Assembly (NCBI GenBank): GCA_965232595.1
Contig: OZ246983.1
Span: 3,100,001-3,164,000 of the forward strand
Direction: 5' to 3'
DNA: 64,000 bases
Source: SZUA-309 sp965232595
Lineage (GTDB): Bacteria > Pseudomonadota > Gammaproteobacteria > Pseudomonadales > Azotimanducaceae
Shown here: positions 58,333 to 64,000 of the stretch, one piece after another
Layout of the letters: every line of letters begins with the position of its first letter
Numbering within the stretch: the first letter of the stretch is position 1
The notes under the pieces: generated by a model
What the model saw: only the letters and a program-made list of their open reading frames with translations
The model's database searches: none
What the model was told of the DNA's origin: nothing
Translations under genes and position numbers: made by a program

Positions 58333-59283
58333 ATGAGCGACTACAACCAGCCCCTCTCCGGCAACGAAATGCCACGTTTCGCCGGCCTGACCTCCATGTT
58401 CAGGCTGCCGACCCAGGAGACGGCGGCTGGCCTGGACGTTGCCATCGTCGGGGTGCCTCTGGACATCGGCACCAGCAATCGCAACGGCACCCGCTACGGC
58501 CCGCGACAGATCCGCAGCGAGTCGGTGCTGGTTCGGCCCTACGGCATGGCGACGGGTGCTGCACCGTTCGATTCTTTTCAGGTGGCGGATACGGGTGATG
58601 TTGCGCTCAACCCGTACAGCCTGGAGAAGTGCATCGGCATCATCGAAGCGCACTACGACGGCCTGCTCGAGCACGATGTGGTGCCGGTTTCGCTGGGTGG
58701 CGACCACACCATCGCGCTGCCTATTCTCCGGGCGCTGGCGCGCAAGCACGGCCCGCTCGGCCTTGTGCACGTGGATGCACACGCCGACATGAACGACGAG
58801 ATGTTCGGCGAGCGGATCACGCACGGCACCATCTTCCGGCGTGCCATCGAAGAGGGTGTGGTCGATCCGAAGCGCATGGTGCAGATCGGTCTGCGCGCGA
58901 CCGGCTATGCAGCGGAGGACTTCGACTGGGCGCGGCAACAGGGGGTGCTGGTGGTGGAGGCGGAAGACTGCTGGTACACCTCCTTGAGCCCGTTGATGGA
59001 CGAGGTGCGGCAGCGGCTCGGCGAGGCGGGGCCGAGCTACCTTTCTTTCGACATCGACGGCCTGGATCCCTCCGTGGCGCCCGGAACCGGCACGCCCGAA
59101 CCCGGCGGCCTGACCGGTTCTCAGGGGCTCGAGATTATTCGCGGTTGCCGGGGCCTGAACCTGGTGGGCTGCGATCTGGTGGAGGTTTCGCCGCCCTACG
59201 ACAGCATGGGCAACACGGCGCTGCTGGCGGCAAACCTTGTGTTCGAGATGCTCTGCGCCCTGCCGGGATGCAATCACCGCTAA
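58333..59283 (+). CDS. speB: Ureohydrolase (agmatinase/guanidinobutyrase-like)
   Basis: A 316-residue Mn-dependent enzyme. The metal ligands are in SLGGDHT, DAHAD and SFDIDGLDPS, with GTGTPEPGG following. It could hydrolyse agmatine (SpeB), guanidinobutyrate (GbuA) or another guanidino compound. The succinate-semialdehyde dehydrogenase-like gene two places on suggests guanidinobutyrate to GABA to succinate, but the GABA transaminase is not in the window. The symbol is tentative. Confidence 0.87.
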   Translation: MSDYNQPLSGNEMPRFAGLTSMFRLPTQETAAGLDVAIVGVPLDIGTSNRNGTRYGPRQIRSESVLVRPYGMATGAAPFDSFQVADTGDVALNPYSLEKCIGIIEAHYDGLLEHDVVPVSLGGDHTIALPILRALARKHGPLGLVHVDAHADMNDEMFGERITHGTIFRRAIEEGVVDPKRMVQIGLRATGYAAEDFDWARQQGVLVVEAEDCWYTSLSPLMDEVRQRLGEAGPSYLSFDIDGLDPSVAPGTGTPEPGGLTGSQGLEIIRGCRGLNLVGCDLVEVSPPYDSMGNTALLAANLVFEMLCALPGCNHR

Positions 59284-59363
59284 GGGTGATGGTATGTGCT
59301 CGACGACTTCACTAAGGTCGCCGGCTTTCACATCGCCCAGCACCACATAGGAGGGACGCTGCC

Positions 59364-60830
59364 ATGACGCTCGAACTTCAGGATCCCACGCTGCTCAGAA
59401 CCCAGGCTTACATCAACGGCCAGTGGTCGGACGGAGACGGCGGCGAGTCGTTTCCGGTGCTGAATCCTGCCACCGGCGAAACCATTGCCGAGGTTGCCAG
59501 CTGTGGCGCCGCAGAAACCCGGCGCGCCATCGAAGCAGCGGAGCTGGCGCAGAAGAGCTGGCGCACGCTGCCGGCCAAAGATCGCTCCAGCGTGCTGCGG
59601 CGCTGGTTCGAGCTGATCATGGCCAATCAGGAAGACCTGGCCAGGCTGATGACGGCAGAGCAGGGCAAGATCCTCGCGGAGTCCCGGGCGGAGATCGCAT
59701 ACGCCGCCTCTTTCATCGAGTGGTTCGCGGAAGAGGCAAAGCGGGTCTACGGTGATGTGATCCCGTTGCCGCAGACCGATCGTCGGGGGGTGGCCATCAA
59801 GCAGCCTGTGGGCGTGTGCGCCGCCATCACGCCCTGGAACTTCCCCGCCGCCATGATCACCCGAAAGGCGGGGCCGGCTCTGGCGGTGGGTTGCGCCATG
59901 GTTCTGAAGCCGGCGAAGGAGACGCCGTTGTCGGCGCTGGCGCTGGCGGAGCTGGCCGATCGTGCCGGCCTGCCGGCGGGCTTGCTGTCGGTGGTGGTCG
60001 GCAAGAGCTCGGGGCCGATCGGCGGCGAGCTCACCAGCAACCCGATCGTGCGCAAGCTCACGTTCACCGGCTCCACGCCGGTGGGCAAGACCCTGACCGA
60101 GCAGTGTGCAGCCACCATGAAGCGGACTTCCATGGAGCTCGGTGGCAACGCCCCGGTGATCGTCTTCGAGGATGCGGATCTGGACGCGGCGGTCGCCGGT
60201 GCCGCCGGGTCGAAGTATCGGAACTCCGGTCAGACCTGCATCTGCGCGAACCGGATCCTGGTTCAGGACAGCGTTTACGATGCCTTCGTGACCAAGCTCA
60301 CCCAGCTGGTGGAGAGCTTCAAGGTCGGCAACGGCATGGACGAGGCCACAACCCACGGACCGGTGGTGAACACTCAGGCCGTGGCCGACATCGACGAGCT
60401 CGTCCAGGACGCCCTGGCAAAAGGCGCCACCGCGACCGTCGGTGGCGGCCCGAGCAGCCTGGGTCCCTGTTACTACGACATGACGGTGCTCACCAACGTG
60501 AATACCGGCATGCGTGTGCACAAAGAGGAGATCTTCGGCCCGGTGGCTCCCATTTTCCGCTTCAGCACGGAGCAGCAAGCGATAGATCTGGCCAATGACA
60601 CCGAGTTCGGCCTCGCCAGCTATCTTTACACCCGGGACATCGGTCGGGTCTGGCGGGTGTCCGAAGGCGTGGAGTACGGCATGGTCGGCGTCAACGAGGT
60701 GGCGATCACCTCAGAGGTGATTCCCTTCGGCGGCGTGAAGGAGTCCGGCCAGGGGCGTGAGGGATCCAAATATGGCTGCGATGATTACCTGGAAACGAAA
60801 TACATCTGCATGGGTGGGCTGGACGACTGA
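59364..60830 (+). CDS. gabD: NAD(P)-dependent aldehyde dehydrogenase (succinate-semialdehyde type)
   Basis: A 488-residue aldehyde dehydrogenase. TPWNFPAAMITRK is the coenzyme region, FTGSTPVGK the next, ELGGNAPVIVFEDAD holds the catalytic Glu and NSGQTCICANR the Cys. The overall sequence is of the GabD kind, oxidising succinate semialdehyde to succinate. AGGAGGG lies 6 nt before the ATG. Its stop overlaps the next start by one base (TGATG). Confidence 0.88.
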   Translation: MTLELQDPTLLRTQAYINGQWSDGDGGESFPVLNPATGETIAEVASCGAAETRRAIEAAELAQKSWRTLPAKDRSSVLRRWFELIMANQEDLARLMTAEQGKILAESRAEIAYAASFIEWFAEEAKRVYGDVIPLPQTDRRGVAIKQPVGVCAAITPWNFPAAMITRKAGPALAVGCAMVLKPAKETPLSALALAELADRAGLPAGLLSVVVGKSSGPIGGELTSNPIVRKLTFTGSTPVGKTLTEQCAATMKRTSMELGGNAPVIVFEDADLDAAVAGAAGSKYRNSGQTCICANRILVQDSVYDAFVTKLTQLVESFKVGNGMDEATTHGPVVNTQAVADIDELVQDALAKGATATVGGGPSSLGPCYYDMTVLTNVNTGMRVHKEEIFGPVAPIFRFSTEQQAIDLANDTEFGLASYLYTRDIGRVWRVSEGVEYGMVGVNEVAITSEVIPFGGVKESGQGREGSKYGCDDYLETKYICMGGLDD

Positions 60831-61657
60831 TGGCATACGCTGAGATCAACGGTGCGCGGCTCTGGTACGAGGTCCGCGGCGAGGGGGAGCCCCTGCTGCT
60901 GCATCATGGCTACACCGCTTCCCGGGTGAACTGGATGCCGGTGGCCGAGCGGCTGGAATCGCACTACCAGATCATCCTGATGGAGTGCCGTGGGACCGGC
61001 CAGTCGGAGCACACGCCGGACGGCTACACGCTTGAGCAGTACGCGGCCGATGTGATCGGCATGCTGGATCACATCGGGCTCGACAGGGTGAGTTTTGCCG
61101 GGCACAGCATGGGTGGCGGCATCGGTTACCTGCTGGCGCTCGAGCACCGCGAGCGGCTGGAACGGCTGATCCTGATGGCGCCGATCCCTGCCGCCGGGGT
61201 TGGCGAGATCACCCCGGAGCTCCGGGAGCAGCGCCTGGCCGAACGGCGCCGCGGTGACCGGGACGCGATTCTTGCCCGTTACCGGGCCATGCAGTTCCGG
61301 GAAGATGTGGAAACGGAGGAGTGGTTCGTCGATCGGGCCGAGCACATCCTCTCCGTATCCGACGGGCACTTCGAGCGAGGGGCGGAATCGATGCAGGATC
61401 TGGATGTGGCGCATCGTCTGCCGGAGCTGACCACGCCGACGCTGATGATCGCCGGCGCGGTGGACAGCCTGCTGGAAGCAAACCTGGCTGACTTCATGAG
61501 CCTGCCGAACGCGACGCTGGAGGTTCTGTCCCGCGCCGGCCACGAGGTGGCCGTACACGAGCCGGACCGGGTGGCCGCCGCGATCGACAGCTTCATGCAG
61601 CACGGGCCGGTAACCGCCGCGACGCTGATGGCCCGACTCGCTCAAGCGTCGGACTGA
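60830..61657 (+). CDS. Alpha/beta-fold hydrolase
   Basis: A 275-residue hydrolase. LHHGYTASRVNW is the oxyanion region, AGHSMGGGIGY carries the nucleophile Ser, and AGHEVAVHEPD the His; the Asp is probably in AGAVDSLLE. Typical of small ester or meta-cleavage-product hydrolases. Coupled by overlap to the aldehyde dehydrogenase gene. Confidence 0.9.
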   Translation: MAYAEINGARLWYEVRGEGEPLLLHHGYTASRVNWMPVAERLESHYQIILMECRGTGQSEHTPDGYTLEQYAADVIGMLDHIGLDRVSFAGHSMGGGIGYLLALEHRERLERLILMAPIPAAGVGEITPELREQRLAERRRGDRDAILARYRAMQFREDVETEEWFVDRAEHILSVSDGHFERGAESMQDLDVAHRLPELTTPTLMIAGAVDSLLEANLADFMSLPNATLEVLSRAGHEVAVHEPDRVAAAIDSFMQHGPVTAATLMARLAQASD

Positions 61658-61672
61658 AGAGGGAGAAAGAAG

Positions 61673-62962
61673 ATGGCGAACCTGCTGGAGATCTCAACCG
61701 CGGTGCTCGACGAAGGCAAAACCACCGCGGAGGTGGGGCCGATGAACCGGATCAATCATGAGCTGTCGGTGCTGGACGATGGGGTGGCAGTGGTGGAGGC
61801 GTTTTCTCACTGCGTGCTCTTCGCAACCGACGATGGGCTGGTGGCGTTCGACACCAGCAACCCGCAGGGCGGCGGTCGGGTCGTCGAGGCGGTGCGCGGC
61901 TGGCGTAAAGACCGCTTCAACACGCTGGTTTACACCCACGGCCACCTGGACCATGTTGGCGGCAGTGGTGCCTTCATCGCGGATGCCGAAGCCAACGGTC
62001 ATCCCGCACCGCAGGTGGCCGGGCATGAAAACGTCTCGCACCGATTCGACCGCTACAACTGGACCAGCGGCTACAACATGGTGATCAACCGTCGTCAGTT
62101 CGGCCAGTTCTCCCGGCGCGGTTACTCGCTGAACGATGGCGACGGGTTTCTGCCGGCGTCCGCCGCCCGCCCCGACCTCACCTACTCGGACAAGCTCGAG
62201 CTGTCGATTGGCGGCCTCGAGGTGACGCTGAATCACGCCAAGGGTGAAACGGATGACCACACCTGGGCGTGGATCGGCAAGCACAAGGCCATCTGCGCCG
62301 GCGACTTTTTCATCTGGTGCTTTCCGAATGCCGGCAACCCGCAGAAGGTGCAGCGCTACCCGGTGGAGTGGGCGGCCGCCATGCGCGATATGGCCGCCCA
62401 GGGCGCGGAGCTGTTCCTGCCCGCGCACGGCCTGCCGATCGAGGGCGAGGCGCGTATCCGCGGCGTCCTTATTGATGTGGCGGAAGCCCTGGAGTTTCTG
62501 GTCGAGCGGACGGTCAGCGCGATGAACGAGGGCGCTAGACTGAACGAGATCGTGCACGAGGTGAAGATTGATCCTGCGGTGCTGGAGAAACCCTACCTGC
62601 AGCCGATCTACGATGAGCCGGAGTTCATCGTCCGCAACATCTGGCGGCTCTACGGAGGCTGGTACGACGGCAACCCGGCACACCTGAAGCCGGCGGAAGA
62701 CTCGGCGCTGGCCAGCGAGCTGGCCACACTCGCCGGTGGCGCGCTGAAGCTGGCTGAGCGCGGCCAGGCGCTCGCCGATTCGGACCCGCGTCTGGCCTGC
62801 CACCTGGTGGAAATGGCCGTGCAGGCCGAGCCGGAAAACAGGACGCTGCACGAGATCCGGGCAGCGGTGTATCAGCACCGGCGCGGCCTCGAGACCTCGC
62901 TCATGGCCAAGGGTATCTTCGGCGCCGCAGCGAACGAATCGCTCGAGCAGCTGGACGACTAG
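61673..62962 (+). CDS. MBL-fold hydrolase with alkyl-sulfatase-like dimerisation domain
   Basis: A 429-residue metallo-beta-lactamase-fold protein. THGHLDHVGG is the H-x-H-x-D-H metal site, and HAKGETDDH a later ligand region. From about residue 270 a helical domain with LYGGWYDGNPAHL resembles the dimerisation domain of SdsA-type alkyl sulfatases, which are exported and longer; this one lacks a signal peptide. It may cleave sulfate or phosphate esters or a lactone. Confidence 0.87.
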   Translation: MANLLEISTAVLDEGKTTAEVGPMNRINHELSVLDDGVAVVEAFSHCVLFATDDGLVAFDTSNPQGGGRVVEAVRGWRKDRFNTLVYTHGHLDHVGGSGAFIADAEANGHPAPQVAGHENVSHRFDRYNWTSGYNMVINRRQFGQFSRRGYSLNDGDGFLPASAARPDLTYSDKLELSIGGLEVTLNHAKGETDDHTWAWIGKHKAICAGDFFIWCFPNAGNPQKVQRYPVEWAAAMRDMAAQGAELFLPAHGLPIEGEARIRGVLIDVAEALEFLVERTVSAMNEGARLNEIVHEVKIDPAVLEKPYLQPIYDEPEFIVRNIWRLYGGWYDGNPAHLKPAEDSALASELATLAGGALKLAERGQALADSDPRLACHLVEMAVQAEPENRTLHEIRAAVYQHRRGLETSLMAKGIFGAAANESLEQLDD

Positions 62963-62975
62963 GCGGCTCGGCCGA

Positions 62976-63461
62976 TCAGCCGTCCAGCCGGTCGATGTCA
63001 TACGGCACGGCGGGCAGGCCCTCCTGAAGGTAACGCTCGATGCCCAGCGCCAGGCCTGCCGGCTCCACGTTGAGCGCGGGTGCCGCGGTCGCAAGCTCAT
63101 CCAGCGCCCACCAGCGGTACTCCTCCAGCCAGCCCGCTTCGTCGCCGAGGAGCTCCGTGGCGCGTGGCTCGAATCGATCGGCGCGGACGAGGAAATACCG
63201 CTGTCGCATCCGGGTGGCCATGCGCTCGACCATGAAGGTCCGGTGCCAGAGCTGTCCGCTCAGGCTGAGGCCGCGAGCGCCCGTTTCCTCGAAGATCTCC
63301 CGGTGCACGGCTTCCTCCGGCGTCTCGCCGGGCTCGATACCGCCGCCGGGCAGTATCCACAGCGCTTCCTCGAGCCATGGGAACGCCATCCGCATCAACA
63401 GGATTTCGTTGCGAGGGGTCAGTATGATCGCTCGAGCGGCGTGTCGGTCTCGGATGGCCAC
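62976..63461 (-). CDS. Nudix hydrolase
   Basis: A 161-residue Nudix protein. The Nudix box is seen as GGGIEPGETPEEAVHREIFEE (G-x5-E-x7-R-E-x2-E-E). It cleaves a nucleoside diphosphate linked to X; the substrate is unknown. GTG at 63461 was chosen because frames further upstream would overlap the crotonase gene starting at 63509. Confidence 0.88.
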   Translation of the reverse strand: MAIRDRHAARAIILTPRNEILLMRMAFPWLEEALWILPGGGIEPGETPEEAVHREIFEETGARGLSLSGQLWHRTFMVERMATRMRQRYFLVRADRFEPRATELLGDEAGWLEEYRWWALDELATAAPALNVEPAGLALGIERYLQEGLPAVPYDIDRLDG

Positions 63462-63508
63462 AGCAGGATGATACGAAAAGAAGGGCGGGAGCCTGAGGGA
63501 GAACGCAG

Positions 63509-64000
63509 ATGAGCGAACGTCTGCATGATCGGGTGTGTTACGAGGTGACCGACCGGGTGGCAACCATCGCTTTGGATCGGCCGGAGCGGTTGAACGCCTT
63601 CGACGCTGCCATGTACGAGGGGGTAAACGCCGCGCTGGACCGATTCGCCGACGATGAGGCTGCCTGGGTGGCGATCGTGCAGTCGACGAGCGATAGAGCC
63701 TTCACCGCAGGTGCTGATGTGAAGGCGTTGGATGAAAACGCTAAGCGTGGTGAGTACACCGCGCTCGGAGGCCTGAAGCTGGATACGGAAATGGTTACGG
63801 ACAAGCCCGTCATCGCAGCGGTGCATGGACACTGCGTGGGCGAAGGCGTCAACCTGGCGCTCGCCTGCGACGCCATCTTTGCCGACAGCTCGGCCCGCTT
63901 CACCATCTCGGAAGTCCGTATCGGCACCAACCCGGTGGACATTCCCCTGAAGCTGGCGCGGCGCTTACCTTACGCCCTCGCCTTTTCCTTTCTCACGCCG
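63509..64000 (+). CDS. Enoyl-CoA hydratase/isomerase family protein, partial (3' end outside window)
   Basis: The first 164 codons of a crotonase. ATIALDRPERLNAFDAAMYEGV, AFTAGADVKAL and HGHCVGEGVNLALACDAIFA are the expected pieces, with SEVRIG placing a Glu in the second catalytic site. The first hydratase Glu position is Asn. GGGAGAA precedes the ATG. Divergent from the Nudix gene; cut by the window end. Confidence 0.9.
   Translation, partial: MSERLHDRVCYEVTDRVATIALDRPERLNAFDAAMYEGVNAALDRFADDEAAWVAIVQSTSDRAFTAGADVKALDENAKRGEYTALGGLKLDTEMVTDKPVIAAVHGHCVGEGVNLALACDAIFADSSARFTISEVRIGTNPVDIPLKLARRLPYALAFSFLTP

Noticed and set aside
57373..59346. 657-codon open frame on the minus strand opposite P450 and ureohydrolase
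   Set aside because: The opposite strand has catalytic motifs of two known families; this frame has none and has shadow-like composition.
1..64000. tRNA, rRNA, CRISPR, prophage or insertion sequence
   Set aside because: No cloverleaf, rRNA block, spaced repeat array, transposase or phage gene was seen on either strand.

Overview
The window is a dense, GC-rich stretch of bacterial chromosome with about 63 protein genes, no gene-free gap over 250 bp, and no rRNA, tRNA, CRISPR array, insertion sequence or phage gene that I can see. The gene set fits a free-living, probably marine, aerobic gammaproteobacterium that feeds on lipids and small organics. It includes a FabB-type ketoacyl synthase, an ECF sigma/anti-sigma pair, a GGDEF-EAL protein, the SO2930-type dihaem cytochrome with its beta-helix partner, and many acyl-CoA, P450, Baeyer-Villiger and alpha/beta-hydrolase enzymes. 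The taxonomic call is inference from gene content; there is no marker gene such as 16S rRNA.

Layout. 1-3641: MFS and GPH-type transporters, a thioesterase, a small membrane protein and a GtrA-like protein. 3645-7969 (minus): a four-gene operon of membrane-anchored parvulin, HupE/UreJ-like membrane protein, lipoprotein beta-helix protein and dihaem cytochrome lipoprotein. 8008-8114: hairpins and a terminator. 8100-12877: a two-subunit acyl-CoA dehydrogenase, a divergent TetR regulator, a crotonase-fold enzyme and a LinB-like haloalkane dehalogenase. 12903-16607: an M48 peptidase fused to a TerB-like domain, a Baeyer-Villiger monooxygenase behind a strong inverted repeat, and an exported methyltransferase. 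16647-20227: an ECF sigma factor, an anti-sigma factor fused to a bactofilin-like repeat domain, and a divergent PDZ-hydrolase. 20279-31262: LLM oxidoreductase, OmpA-like protein, FAD oxidoreductase, GGDEF-EAL protein, fabB, TIGR03084-like protein and a MATE exporter.

31269-42782: two catabolic-looking operons (esterase, PhyH dioxygenase, YaiI-like protein, ornithine-cyclodeaminase-like enzyme and phosphatase; nitroreductase, degenerate acyl-CoA dehydrogenase, GNAT and SnoaL-like protein), then amidohydrolase, M20 peptidase and CocE hydrolase. 42765-45292: modCBA molybdate importer. 45368-53817: PhyH dioxygenase, acyltransferase, DEAD-box helicase, epoxide hydrolase, P-loop protein, cardiolipin synthase, patatin and MFS transporter. 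53986-62962 (plus): a run starting with a second parvulin-HupE module behind a DUF3313-like protein, continuing into P450, ureohydrolase, aldehyde dehydrogenase, hydrolase and MBL-fold genes. 62976-64000: a Nudix gene and a crotonase gene cut by the window end.

The most interesting signal is the parvulin-HupE module, present twice about 47 kb apart with the same 4-bp stop/start overlap. Both HupE-like proteins have a predicted mature N-terminus that starts with histidine and a matching P-x-H-C plus second cysteine in the periplasmic domain. The second parvulin has lost both conserved active-site histidines. Together these suggest an undescribed periplasmic metal-handling or membrane-protein maturation unit. 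Second in interest is the ECF sigma system whose anti-sigma factor carries a bactofilin-like repeat domain.
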